Source: CAIWHR01 sp963788185
Lineage (GTDB): Bacteria; Pseudomonadota; Gammaproteobacteria; Burkholderiales; Casimicrobiaceae
Length of the DNA: 64,000 nucleotides
Assembly (NCBI GenBank): GCA_963788185.1
Contig: CAWBGE010000010.1
Location: forward strand, 452,701 to 516,700
Direction: 5' to 3'
Position 1 is the stretch's first letter. Each line of letters begins with the position of its first letter. Under the pieces are notes generated by a model that saw nothing but the letters and a program-made list of their open reading frames with translations, was not told the DNA's origin and searched no databases. The position numbers and the translations under genes are program-made. Shown here piece by piece: positions 8,311 to 16,430 of the stretch.

Positions 8311-9752
8311 GATCCGCTCCTCGCTTGCGTGGCCAGTGCGGCGAACAGCGCTTCGGCGTCGGCGACCGTGTCAGGCTTGGTGAAACAGGCTGCAAATTCG
8401 CTCACTACGCCTTCGCAGTTCGTATAGTGTCCGTTGCGCTCGGTCTGCACGCTGATCGGAAGGAACACGTCGGCGTGGCCATTTTCGGGCTGCAGCCAGG
8501 CGTTGAGGTAGATGATTTTGGCGCGCGGGGGGAGTTGGCCGAAGTCGCAGCCCTCGCCCCAGACCAGCACGAGGTCGGTGTCCGGGTCGAAACGGGTCGC
8601 GGCGGCGCCGAACAGCGCTCGCGCTCCCGCCGTGTTCGGATTCTTGTCGGCGCGGATGAGGACATCGTCGGCGATCACCTCATCGGGTGCAGCCGTCGCG
8701 TCGGTCTTGACGAACGTCTTGAAACGATCGCCCAGCGCGGTCTTGAAGGAAGCGAGTTCCTCGTTCGACGCCCAGTTCGACACCAGGGCGACGGGATTGC
8801 GCGCGTCGCTGATCAGCGCTCGAGCGTTGTTGACGGCGACGCCTATGTCGACGGGGCGCCCTTTCTGCATCGCCTGGTCGGCGCGCGCCCGTCCGAACAC
8901 CGCGGACAAGTCCCGCCCCTTGTTGCACATCCAGGGTCCGTTCACCGCCGGATTGTCGCGCGGTGTCACGCGGTCGATGCGGGCGTTCTGCCCCGGGTCG
9001 AGCGCCGACAGCTTCCACTCGGGCTTGCGATGCCAGATGTCGATGTTGCACCCGCGCTCGCATCCAGGACAGATCGACGGCGTTGGCTTGAGATACCAGA
9101 CCCGCGCCTGGTAGTGGAACGACCGCGACAGGAGCGCGCCGACCGGGCAGATGTCGATGACGTTGTCGGAATAGGCGTCGCTGTCGAACGAAGCGTTCTC
9201 GACCGGGCGCACCAGCGAATGGTCGCCCCGATTCTGGATTCCGAGGGCGTGCGATTTCGACACCTCGCGCGTGAAGCGGACGCAGCGCGAGCAGAGAATG
9301 CAGCGTTCGTTGTCGAGCAGTATGCGCTTGGACAGGGGGAAGAACTTGGTCGCCTGGACCTTGGGGTCGCGCGACACGGACGGCGATCCGTTGTACGCGA
9401 CATGATGATCCTGCAGCATGCACTCGCCGGCCTTGTCGCAGATGCCGCAGTCGACCGGATGGTTGAGCGTGATGAACTGCAAAGTCTCCTTGCGCCGCGC
9501 CTTGACCCGTTCCGAGTCGGTAAGGATGCGCATACCCTTGCTGACCGGCATGTTGCAGGCGATTTCGAGCCAGCCGCCGCTGCCGCCGTCGCCTTCGACT
9601 TCGACCACGCAGATCCGGCAGTTGCCGTGCACCGACAAGTTCGGATGCCAGCAGAAGTAGGGGATGAAGAAACCGTTGGCCAGCGCCGCCTGCATGACGG
9701 TCTGTTTGTCCGCGGCCTGGACCGCCTGCCCGTTGATGAAGATCTCAGGCAT
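8307..9752 (-). CDS. nuoG: NADH-quinone oxidoreductase subunit G, short form
   Basis: Iron-sulfur subunit of the NADH dehydrogenase module, only 481 residues. In order it has the 2Fe-2S site (C-x10-CRIC), the His-Cys N5 site HPVDCGICDKAGEC, the CILCSRC...CPVGAL 4Fe-4S site, and a fourth motif CPGCERGC followed by MCNKGR that matches the N7-cluster pattern. The molybdopterin-oxidoreductase-like part after residue about 250 is heavily shortened; betaproteobacterial NuoG is usually about 770-790 residues. The frame is intact, so this is a compact form and not an obvious truncation. Start ATG at 9752 overlaps the nuoF end by 8 bp. Confidence 0.93.
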   Translation of the reverse strand: MPEIFINGQAVQAADKQTVMQAALANGFFIPYFCWHPNLSVHGNCRICVVEVEGDGGSGGWLEIACNMPVSKGMRILTDSERVKARRKETLQFITLNHPVDCGICDKAGECMLQDHHVAYNGSPSVSRDPKVQATKFFPLSKRILLDNERCILCSRCVRFTREVSKSHALGIQNRGDHSLVRPVENASFDSDAYSDNVIDICPVGALLSRSFHYQARVWYLKPTPSICPGCERGCNIDIWHRKPEWKLSALDPGQNARIDRVTPRDNPAVNGPWMCNKGRDLSAVFGRARADQAMQKGRPVDIGVAVNNARALISDARNPVALVSNWASNEELASFKTALGDRFKTFVKTDATAAPDEVIADDVLIRADKNPNTAGARALFGAAATRFDPDTDLVLVWGEGCDFGQLPPRAKIIYLNAWLQPENGHADVFLPISVQTERNGHYTNCEGVVSEFAACFTKPDTVADAEALFAALATQARSGS

Positions 9753-11043
9753 GGAGCACCACCTCGAGATTGCCGTCGAGCCGGGAGCGCTTGTGCTCGA
9801 TCCAGTAGTCGAACTCGTCACGGAATTTGGCTAGGATGCCGACGGTCGCATAACCGGCGGCGTCCCCCATGCCGCAGATCGTCGTGCCGTCGTTGGCGTG
9901 CGAGATCGCGATCATCCGGTCGAGATCTTCCGGGCGTCCCTCGCCCGCGACGATGCGATCGATGATCCGGTGCAGCCACCCCATGCCCTCGCGACAGGGC
10001 GTGCACTGGCCGCAGGATTCGTGGTGATAGAAGCGTAGGAGAACCTGCAGCAGCCGCACCATGCAGGTGCCCTCGGCAATGACGATCATGCCGCCCGATC
10101 CCATCGATGAACCGGCCGCGGCGAGTGATCCGTGGTCGAGCTTCAGCGGCTCGATTTCCGCCGCGGTCAGAACTTTGGTGGAAATTCCGCCCGGAATGAT
10201 GGTCTTGAGCTTCGCGCCCCCGATCATGCCGCCGCAATCCTCGTAGATGAACTTCGCGAACGGATAGCCGTATTCGACCTCGTAGACACCGGGTTTCGCG
10301 ATGTGGCCTGAAATCGAGATCAACTGAGTGCCCGGGCTCTTCGCCGTACCCACCTTGCGGAACGCCTCGGCGCCATCGCGGACGATGCCGGTGATGTTGG
10401 CCAGCGTTTCGACGTTGTTGATGACCGTCGGCCGCTGGTAGAGACCGCGGACGGTGAGCCGTGGCGGACGGTTGCGCGGGTAGCCTTTCTTGCCCTCGAT
10501 CGAGGTGATGAGGCCCGACGCCTCTCCGCACACGTAGGAGCCCGCACCTCGGTAGATGATGATGTCGCAGGAGAACTCGGTGCCGAGGATGCGCTCGCCG
10601 AGGAGGCCCGCGGCGGACGCCTCGTCCACGGCCGCCTGCAGGCGCCGATACGGAAGGTCGAACTCGCCGCGGATGTACACGAACGCGTGCCGCACCTGCA
10701 GCGCGTAGGCGGAAATCAGCATCGACTCGACGAGAAGATGCGGCGCGTTCTCGAGAATCCAGCGGTCCTTGAAGGTGCCGGGCTCGCCCTCGTCGGCATT
10801 TGCGCACAGGTAATGCGGTTGGCCGTCGTTGAGCTTGATCACCGACCACTTGCGTCCGGTCGAAAACGCAGCACCACCGTGCCCCAGCAGGCCGGAGGCG
10901 GTGACCTCTGCGGAGATCTGCTGCGGCGCCATGCCGGAGAGGGCCTTTGCGAGCGTCTCGTAGCCGCCGCGTGCACGGTAATCGGCGAGGAGATGCGAGG
11001 TTGCCGTGACCGGAAACGTCATCAGCAGTTGTTTGCCGGGCAT
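9745..11043 (-). CDS. nuoF: NADH-quinone oxidoreductase subunit F, variant nucleotide site
   Basis: FMN- and NADH-binding subunit, 432 residues. The FMN loop reads GHGGAAFSTGRKW (residues 54-66) where GRGGAGFxTGxKW is usual. The next nucleotide-binding motif reads VCGEASGLITS (171-181) instead of the common CGEETAL, so the second Glu is Ala175. The 4Fe-4S N3 motif ESCGQCTPCREG (343-354) and the distal Cys in TTICGMGD are intact. The ATG directly follows a 10-bp inverted repeat (11044-11078) that fills the spacer to nuoE; no strong ribosome site is visible, and ATG 11022 is an alternative start. Confidence 0.94.
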   Translation of the reverse strand: MPGKQLLMTFPVTATSHLLADYRARGGYETLAKALSGMAPQQISAEVTASGLLGHGGAAFSTGRKWSVIKLNDGQPHYLCANADEGEPGTFKDRWILENAPHLLVESMLISAYALQVRHAFVYIRGEFDLPYRRLQAAVDEASAAGLLGERILGTEFSCDIIIYRGAGSYVCGEASGLITSIEGKKGYPRNRPPRLTVRGLYQRPTVINNVETLANITGIVRDGAEAFRKVGTAKSPGTQLISISGHIAKPGVYEVEYGYPFAKFIYEDCGGMIGGAKLKTIIPGGISTKVLTAAEIEPLKLDHGSLAAAGSSMGSGGMIVIAEGTCMVRLLQVLLRFYHHESCGQCTPCREGMGWLHRIIDRIVAGEGRPEDLDRMIAISHANDGTTICGMGDAAGYATVGILAKFRDEFDYWIEHKRSRLDGNLEVVLHA

Positions 11044-11129
11044 GTCAGTACCCGCCCGGCCGCCCGAAGGGTACTGACTGCAACCCCTCGAGGGGCAGCG
11101 AACGTAGTGAGCGTGGGGGCAGTTTCATC
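11044..11129 (-). repeat. Structured palindromic insert between nuoE and nuoF
   Basis: This 86-bp spacer contains a perfect 10-bp inverted repeat, GTCAGTACCC at 11044-11053 and GGGTACTGAC at 11069-11078, then a 12-bp palindrome CCCCTCGAGGGG at 11084-11095. Other neighbouring nuo genes overlap or are a few bases apart. I found no second copy inside the window. It may be a REP-like element or a transcript-processing hairpin. Confidence 0.6.
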
Positions 11130-11594
11130 TCAGTCGAGCCCTTTCAGCAGCGCATCGATCTTCGCTACGTCCATGTTCTCGTGGTAGGTGTGGTTGACGA
11201 CCAGTACCGGAGCCGTGCCGCAGGAGCCAAGGCACTCCACCGTCGACAGCGTGAAGCGGCCGTCCGCCGTCGTCTCGCCCACGGCGACGCCAAGCGTGCC
11301 TTCGAGGTGGGCCAGCAGGCGTTCGGATCCGCGCATCGAGCACGACAGGTTGCGGCACATCTGCAGGTGCCAGCGGCCGATCGGCTTGCGCCGGAACATC
11401 GTGTAGTACGACAGTACTTCCTCGATCTGTATCCGCGGTACGCCAAGATAGGCGGACAACTCGTCGATGTCCGAGTCGGCGACGTGGCCACGCTCCTCCT
11501 GGATCCGGCGCACGCAGGGCAGGACAAGCGAGGATTCGAATCCCTTGGGAAAGCGCGCCCGCAACGCGTCGAACTCGGGGATCAGTTGTTTCAT
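11130..11594 (-). CDS. nuoE: NADH-quinone oxidoreductase subunit E
   Basis: Thioredoxin-like 2Fe-2S subunit (cluster N1a), 154 residues. The four ligands appear as CRNLSC (C-x4-C) and CLGSC (C-x3-C), separated by the expected about 36 residues. The N-terminal helical part includes VLPCVRRIQEERGHV and GVPRIQIEEVLSYYTMFR. The start ATG at 11594 overlaps the nuoD stop as ATGA, although the frame is open far upstream through nuoD. Confidence 0.95.
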   Translation of the reverse strand: MKQLIPEFDALRARFPKGFESSLVLPCVRRIQEERGHVADSDIDELSAYLGVPRIQIEEVLSYYTMFRRKPIGRWHLQMCRNLSCSMRGSERLLAHLEGTLGVAVGETTADGRFTLSTVECLGSCGTAPVLVVNHTYHENMDVAKIDALLKGLD

Positions 11595-12814
11595 CGATCG
11601 CACTCCCCGCCGACCATGTTGATCGAACCGAAGGTGGGAATGATGTCGGCGAGCTGGTAACCGTTCAGCATCAGGTGCGCGCCACCCATGTGGACGAACG
11701 ACGGGGCCCGCACGTGAACCTTGTACGGCGTCCCGCTGCCGTCGCTCACAAGGTAGAAACCGAGTTCGCCGTTGGCAGACTCGTGCGCGACGTACGTTTC
11801 GCCGGCCGGCACGCGCGGTCCGTCGATGATGAGCTTGAAGTGGTTGATCAGAGACTCGATCTCGTTGTAGACGAGCGATTTCTCGGGCAGCGTGACGCGG
11901 TGATCGTCGACGTTGATCGGGCCTTCCGGCAGCATGTCGATCAGCTGCCGAATCATGTGCACGGACTCGTCCATTTCGCGCATCCGCACGTAATAGCGAT
12001 CGTAGTTGTCGCCCTTGATGCCGACCGGCACCTCGAAATCGAGCTCGGCGTAGGCGAGGTACGGCGTGTCCTTGCGCAGGTCGCGCGGCACTCCGGTCGA
12101 GCGCAGGATCGGGCCCGTGTAACCCCAGTTGATGGCGTCCGCCGTCGAGATGACGCCGACGTTGCGCATCCGGTCGATGAAGATCCGGTTGCGGTCGACG
12201 AGGCCATGGACGCGACCGATGAACGTCTCGTACTGATCGAGGATCTCGATCAGACGCTTCGTCCAGCCGGCCGGCAGATCCCGGGCAAGGCCGCCTATGC
12301 GGCCGTAGGAGTAAGTGACCCGCGCGCCGGTAAGGTCGGCGAGGTGCTCGTACATGTAGTCGCGGACCATCACCAGATAGAGGAAGGCGGTCATCGCGCC
12401 GAGTTCCATCAGTGCCGCCGCGACGCAGGTGAGGTGATCGGCCAGGCGCGAGTACTCCGCCAGCAGGGTGCGCAGATACTTGCAGCGTGGCGTGATCTCG
12501 ACGCCGAGCATGTCTTCGACGGCCGCGCAGTAGGCGAAATTGTTGAGCAGCGCCGAGCAGTAGTTGAGGCGGTCGACGTAGGGGATCAGATTGTGCCAGG
12601 TGTGGTCCTCGCACTCCTTCTCGAAGCCGCGATGGAGGTACCCGCAGTGCACGTCGGTGCGCACAACCCTTTCGCCGTCGAGGGCGGCGACTATCTGCAC
12701 GGTGCCGTGCGTCGCCGGATGCGAAGGCCCGATGTTGACGATGACCGCGTCGTCGCGGTCGGTGCGATCGAACGCCGGCCGGATGGGATTGGGCAGCTTG
12801 AGATCCACGGGCAT
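11591..12814 (-). CDS. nuoD: NADH-quinone oxidoreductase subunit D
   Basis: 49-kDa-type subunit that forms the quinone site with NuoB, 407 residues. It starts at ATG 12814 (MPVDLKLPNPIRPAF), with NIGPSHPATHG carrying the conserved His near the quinone head group, GYLHRGFEKECE, and the C-terminal GGAHLMLNGYQLADIIPTFG with GGECDR. The frame runs open beyond the start, but the nuoC stop 5 bp upstream and the family N-terminus fix this position. Confidence 0.95.
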   Translation of the reverse strand: MPVDLKLPNPIRPAFDRTDRDDAVIVNIGPSHPATHGTVQIVAALDGERVVRTDVHCGYLHRGFEKECEDHTWHNLIPYVDRLNYCSALLNNFAYCAAVEDMLGVEITPRCKYLRTLLAEYSRLADHLTCVAAALMELGAMTAFLYLVMVRDYMYEHLADLTGARVTYSYGRIGGLARDLPAGWTKRLIEILDQYETFIGRVHGLVDRNRIFIDRMRNVGVISTADAINWGYTGPILRSTGVPRDLRKDTPYLAYAELDFEVPVGIKGDNYDRYYVRMREMDESVHMIRQLIDMLPEGPINVDDHRVTLPEKSLVYNEIESLINHFKLIIDGPRVPAGETYVAHESANGELGFYLVSDGSGTPYKVHVRAPSFVHMGGAHLMLNGYQLADIIPTFGSINMVGGECDR

Positions 12815-12819
12815 CCTCG

Positions 12820-13293
12820 CTATTTCCGATAGGGAACGAGGGGCTGTTCCAGCTGCTTCGGATAGTCCTTGCGCAGCGGGTGCCCGTTGAAGCCTTCGTA
12901 CAGCAGGATCGGACGCAGGTCCGGATTGCCGTTGAACGCGATGCCGTACATTTCGTGGCACTCGCGCTCCATGTAGCCGGCGGCGCCGTAGAGCGGGGTC
13001 AGCGATTCGACGGATGGATCCGCCGCCGAGACGCGTGTCTTGACCCGGACGCGCACATGATCCGCCGTCGAGTAGAAATGGTAGACGACCTCGAAGCGCA
13101 GTTCGTCGTGCGGCCAATCGACCGCGGTGACGTCGAGGAAAAGGTCGAAACCGAATTCCGACTTCAGGCGCTCGACAAGAGCCCGCAGGTTCGGGGCGGT
13201 TACGCCGATGGACAACGTGGCGCCCGAAACGGACAACGTTGCGCCTGTCGGGGTGAGCGCGCTGGAAATGGTGTCGAAGAGCTTTGGAGCCAC
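12820..13293 (-). CDS. nuoC: NADH-quinone oxidoreductase subunit C
   Basis: 30-kDa-type subunit of the hydrophilic arm, 157 residues. The family signature ERECHEMYGIAFNGNPDLRP is intact (residues about 110-129), followed by LLYEGFNGHPLRKDYP. It lacks the longer N-terminal domain of many homologues (typical length about 190-200), so it is on the short side. It sits 2 bp after nuoB and 5 bp before nuoD; nuoC and nuoD are separate genes, not fused. Confidence 0.95.
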   Translation of the reverse strand: MAPKLFDTISSALTPTGATLSVSGATLSIGVTAPNLRALVERLKSEFGFDLFLDVTAVDWPHDELRFEVVYHFYSTADHVRVRVKTRVSAADPSVESLTPLYGAAGYMERECHEMYGIAFNGNPDLRPILLYEGFNGHPLRKDYPKQLEQPLVPYRK

Positions 13294-13295
13294 GA

Positions 13296-13811
13296 TCAGA
13301 ACTCGCGATTGACAATCGGGTGCTTGGACCGGGCGATCTTGTCCTGAAGCTTCATGATGGCGTCGATCACCATCTCCGGGCGCGGCGGGCAGCCAGGAAT
13401 GTAGATGTCAACGGGAATGATCTTGTCGATGCCGGGCACGGCAGCATAGTTCTGGTAGAAGCCGCCGGATGTCGCGCAAACGCCGAACGCCATCACCCAT
13501 TTCGGTTCGCACATCTGCTCGTAGATCTTGAGCAGGATCGGTGCCTGCTTATGGGTGACGGTGCCGACGACCATCAGGAGGTCGGCTTGTCGCGGCGAGA
13601 AGCGGGGCAGCGCTGCACCGAAACGATCGGTGTCGTAGGGCGTGGAACTCACCGCCATGAACTCCATCGCGCAGCACGCCGTCACGAAGGGGTAGGGGAA
13701 CAGCGAGAACTTGCGCGCCCAGCCGATCAGTTCGTCCTTCTTGGTCGTGAGGTACTCGAATGCCGCGCTCGGCGCGCGATCGGGGCGGATGGGGATGATG
13801 TCCTTGCTCAT
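13296..13811 (-). CDS. nuoB: NADH-quinone oxidoreductase subunit B
   Basis: 20-kDa-type subunit binding cluster N2, 171 residues. Cluster ligands are visible as the tandem CC in FVTACCAMEFMA, the Cys in MAFGVCATSGG and the Cys in PGCPPRPE. The frame is open to 13862, but ATG 13811 (MSKDIIPIRPD) gives the expected start. It lies 10 bp downstream of nuoA. Confidence 0.95.
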   Translation of the reverse strand: MSKDIIPIRPDRAPSAAFEYLTTKKDELIGWARKFSLFPYPFVTACCAMEFMAVSSTPYDTDRFGAALPRFSPRQADLLMVVGTVTHKQAPILLKIYEQMCEPKWVMAFGVCATSGGFYQNYAAVPGIDKIIPVDIYIPGCPPRPEMVIDAIMKLQDKIARSKHPIVNREF

Positions 13812-13821
13812 GCCTGTTGCC

Positions 13822-14187
13822 CTATTCGGTGACCGCTTCGAGGAGGCGCGCCTTGTACACATACAGCAGAATCAGCACCAGCAGGAACGCGAACAGGAAG
13901 AATGTGAAGAGCATGAATCCGGTCAGCGGCTGGGCGCCGAGCGCCCAGATGAACAGGAATACGGTCTCGAGATCGAACAGGATGAAGACGATCGCGATTG
14001 CGTAGTACTTGATCGGCATCGCTTTGACGTTGCGCGTGTCGACTGGCACAGCGCCGCACTCGAACGGCTCCATCTTCATGGCCGTTTGCGCGGGCTTGGG
14101 CCCAAGGACATGATTGAGCAGCAACGTGAAGGCGACGAAGCCGAGGATCGCCAGCAGGTACAGCGTGAAAATGACGTAGGGATTCAT
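13822..14187 (-). CDS. nuoA: NADH-quinone oxidoreductase subunit A
   Basis: First gene of the complex I operon, 121 residues with three membrane helices. The conserved loop reads MEPFECGAVPVDTRNVKAM with the family Cys, then IKYYAIAIVFILFDLETVFLF. No ribosome site of strong match is seen; the start ATG is the first in frame and matches family length. The regulatory region with an FNR-type box lies about 230 bp upstream. Confidence 0.95.
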   Translation of the reverse strand: MNPYVIFTLYLLAILGFVAFTLLLNHVLGPKPAQTAMKMEPFECGAVPVDTRNVKAMPIKYYAIAIVFILFDLETVFLFIWALGAQPLTGFMLFTFFLFAFLLVLILLYVYKARLLEAVTE

Positions 14188-14486
14188 CGATCTGCGCGCA
14201 ACGCGATGGCGAGCACGGCGGGAACCCGCATCCGGCGTATGCAGGGAGAATCCGGGACCGCGACCGGCCGGCCGACAGAGGGCGTCAGGGCGCCGATCTC
14301 AGGATTTGTCCGCTTGTAATGCAGGGGCACTGGATGGGTTTTCTTGTAGGAAAAAGGATGCGTCGATTGGCCGCACATTCCTTCGACGCACAGCCTAATG
14401 CAGTTTGCGCGGGCCCGTTTGATTTGGATCAACGGTCCGTCACGGATGCCGCGCGAATGCGGGTGCGCGCTTGCAGATCCACAAGT
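14188..14486. other. nuo upstream region
   Basis: This 299-bp stretch lies between nuoA and the small lipoprotein candidate. It holds the FNR-type box at 14419-14432. On the minus strand an extended -10 like element (TGC then ATTAGG at 14399-14394) sits about 30 bp toward nuoA from the box. I see no coding sequence and no tRNA-Leu/secG, which precede nuoA in many betaproteobacteria. Confidence 0.5.
14419..14432. promoter_or_regulatory. Perfect FNR/ANR-family operator
   Basis: The sequence TTGATTTGGATCAA matches the palindromic consensus TTGAT-N4-ATCAA at all ten fixed positions. It is centred about 238 bp upstream of the nuoA start and about 440 bp upstream of the dsbA-like gene. A minus-strand transcript starting near 14384-14387 would place the box close to -41.5, the usual activating position, so the nuo operon is the likeliest target. 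Confidence 0.65.
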
Positions 14487-14606
14487 TCATCGTATCCCCG
14501 GGGCATCCGGCGCGGTGCCGAAGCGCGAAGTGCCCTTGATGCCTACAGGGATGCATCCGGCGATCATCGCGATGAGCAGGCAACAGAGAACGAGACGCGC
14601 GCGCAC
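14487..14606 (-). CDS. Candidate small lipoprotein
   Basis: A GTG-initiated 39-residue frame encodes a short basic N-terminus, the hydrophobic stretch LVLCCLLIAMIAG and a Cys in the lipobox IAGC, then about 20 residues (IPVGIKGTSRFGTAPDAPG). This is the layout of a very short lipoprotein: signal peptidase II would cleave before Cys18. A TATCAT -10 like sequence lies about 40 bp upstream on the same strand. The ribosome site is weak (GGGAAAG) and the start codon is inferred. Function unknown. Confidence 0.4.
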   Translation of the reverse strand: MRARLVLCCLLIAMIAGCIPVGIKGTSRFGTAPDAPGIR

Positions 14607-14864
14607 TGGACTTTCCCGATGGTGTTTTCCTGTAATGATACGCGCCTCGCGTCGAGCATCGCGATCGCGAGTCGAAGTTAGCCCTTTGGAGCGATCGGAT
14701 TCGAGACGGCCCGTGCTGCTGGCGGCAATCGGATGCCGTTTGTCGGTTCGCGACATGGTTGTCCCAGCCGGACGATGTATAAGCGCTGCGAGACGGCGGT
14801 GTCCTCGGGGTTTGCCCCAGCCATTACAGGGTCGCCTGCACACCAAAAAATGGAAGCGAACAAG

Positions 14865-15614
14865 ATGAACAGACTGTTGATGGGATGCCTGCTTGCGGGC
14901 GTGGTTGCAGCCGGGGCGCTGATCGCCGCACCGCCCGTGACTGCGCAGGGAATGACCGCCGATCAGGCCGCCGAGATGCTCAACGAGCTGAAACAGATTC
15001 GGCAGCTCCTTGAAAAGCAGGTTCCGCCGCCGCCACCACCGCCACCCGACGAGAAGGTGAACATCGAATTCCCGCTTTCGGGCTACACGATGGGAAAGGC
15101 CGATGCCCCGCTGGTATTCGTCGAGTACACGGACTTCGAGTGCCCGTTCTGTCAACGCTATCACCTCGATTCATTCGAGCAGGTAAAGAAGGAGTGGGTC
15201 GATACGGGGAAGCTGCGTTACTACAGCCGGGACTTCCCGCTTGACTTCCACCCCAACGCCAGGCGGGCGGCGCTGGCTGCGCGATGTGCCGGCGATCAGG
15301 GAAAATACTGGGAAATGCGCAACACCATGATCAAGAATGCCGATCAGCTGGGAGCTGACCGTATATCGACCTATGCCGCCACCGTTGGTCTTGACGTCAA
15401 GAAATTCGAAGTATGCCTGGGGTCGGATTTCTACAAGGCTGCCATTGACAAGGACATTGCCGAAGGAAACAACGCGGGAGTGACCGGCACGCCTTCGTTC
15501 GTCGTCGGACGAGTCGACAAGGGGCGGCTCGTCGGACTGCGGCTGGTGGGAGCGATGCCTTACCCGCAGATCGAGGCCAAGATTCGCGAGGTGCTCGAAC
15601 AGCCCCCGCAGTGA
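14865..15614 (+). CDS. Secreted DsbA-family thioredoxin-fold oxidoreductase
   Basis: The 249-residue product has a signal peptide (residues 1-27, ending AAPPVTAQ), a short helical stretch, an eight-proline linker at 54-61 and a DsbA-like domain. The active site is CPFC at 93-96 in YTDFECPFCQRY, and the cis-proline loop reads TGTPSFVV. Such proteins form, isomerise or reduce disulfides in the periplasm; the direction cannot be told from the motif. Start ATG 14865 has GGAAG 8 bp upstream; an earlier ATG at 14850 lacks this. It is divergent from nuoA and apparently monocistronic. A dsbB gene lies 25 kb away at 40782-41435. Confidence 0.88.
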   Translation: MNRLLMGCLLAGVVAAGALIAAPPVTAQGMTADQAAEMLNELKQIRQLLEKQVPPPPPPPPDEKVNIEFPLSGYTMGKADAPLVFVEYTDFECPFCQRYHLDSFEQVKKEWVDTGKLRYYSRDFPLDFHPNARRAALAARCAGDQGKYWEMRNTMIKNADQLGADRISTYAATVGLDVKKFEVCLGSDFYKAAIDKDIAEGNNAGVTGTPSFVVGRVDKGRLVGLRLVGAMPYPQIEAKIREVLEQPPQ

Positions 15615-15641
15615 CCGTGGATCTGCGCGGCGGGACGGGTG

Positions 15642-16385
15642 TCAGGATGCGGAAAGCCCGTTCCAACGCGCCGCCGTGGCGATGAAGCCGTCCGACAGCG
15701 GGACGTCGATGAGCCGCCATGCGGTGGGCGAGTAGGGAGGCGGTCCGGCGACGAGCTTCGGCATGCCGGCAAGATCGACATCGAGCTGGCCCATCGGCGC
15801 CCTGAGTCCGTCTCCGGTCGCCTTGCTCATCGCTTCCTTGGCGGTCCAGAGTCGGATGAAGCGTTTGCGACGCGCTTCGGCGTCAAGGCCGGCGATCCCC
15901 TCGCGCTCGCGCACCGTCAGGTAACGTCGCGCCAGCCGATCGGTGCTGATGTCTCGGGTCTCGTGCTCGATGTCGACGCCTATGCGAGCGGCAGCAGGTG
16001 AATCGCGCAGGAGGGCGATCAAGGCAACATCGCGCGTATGAGTGACGTTGAAGTCGAGCCTCGAGCCTGCCATCGTCAGCGCCGGACGCCCACGCGGACC
16101 GCGACCTATGGCGACGCTGTCCGGCGCGATTCCCAACGCTTGCCCGAGGATCACGCGCAGCGTTCCGCGGCCGGCGACATAGCGCTGGCGCAGCGCGGAA
16201 GTCCCGAATCGCGCTGCGCGCTCCCGCTCGGACTTCGACAGCATGGCATCGTAGGCGGCGAGCTTGGCTGCCGGAAGGCACAGTGGGCAAAGCCAAAGCT
16301 CCAGATCGTCGCCCGGGACCCGGACGCGACAGGGTGCCGGCGCAACGCCTTCATTGCCCCCAGGATCTTTGTCGACTACGCTCAC
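15642..16385 (-). CDS. 4'-phosphopantetheinyl transferase (Sfp type)
   Basis: Transfers the phosphopantetheine arm of coenzyme A to a carrier-protein serine. The 247-residue length is that of the two-lobed Sfp group. Motifs visible are FNVTHT (112-117), IGVDIEH with the Mg-binding Asp and Glu (135-141) and WTAKEAMSK (180-188). It ends 27 bp from the end of the convergent DsbA-like gene and is divergent from the acyltransferase at 16431, sharing a 45-bp promoter region. No polyketide or peptide synthetase is in the window, so its carrier protein is unknown. Confidence 0.88.
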   Translation of the reverse strand: MSVVDKDPGGNEGVAPAPCRVRVPGDDLELWLCPLCLPAAKLAAYDAMLSKSERERAARFGTSALRQRYVAGRGTLRVILGQALGIAPDSVAIGRGPRGRPALTMAGSRLDFNVTHTRDVALIALLRDSPAAARIGVDIEHETRDISTDRLARRYLTVREREGIAGLDAEARRKRFIRLWTAKEAMSKATGDGLRAPMGQLDVDLAGMPKLVAGPPPYSPTAWRLIDVPLSDGFIATAARWNGLSAS

Positions 16386-16430
16386 GCTTTTTGCTCCCGG
16401 CGCATCACGCGCGCCTGCGTCGCCGCGCTC

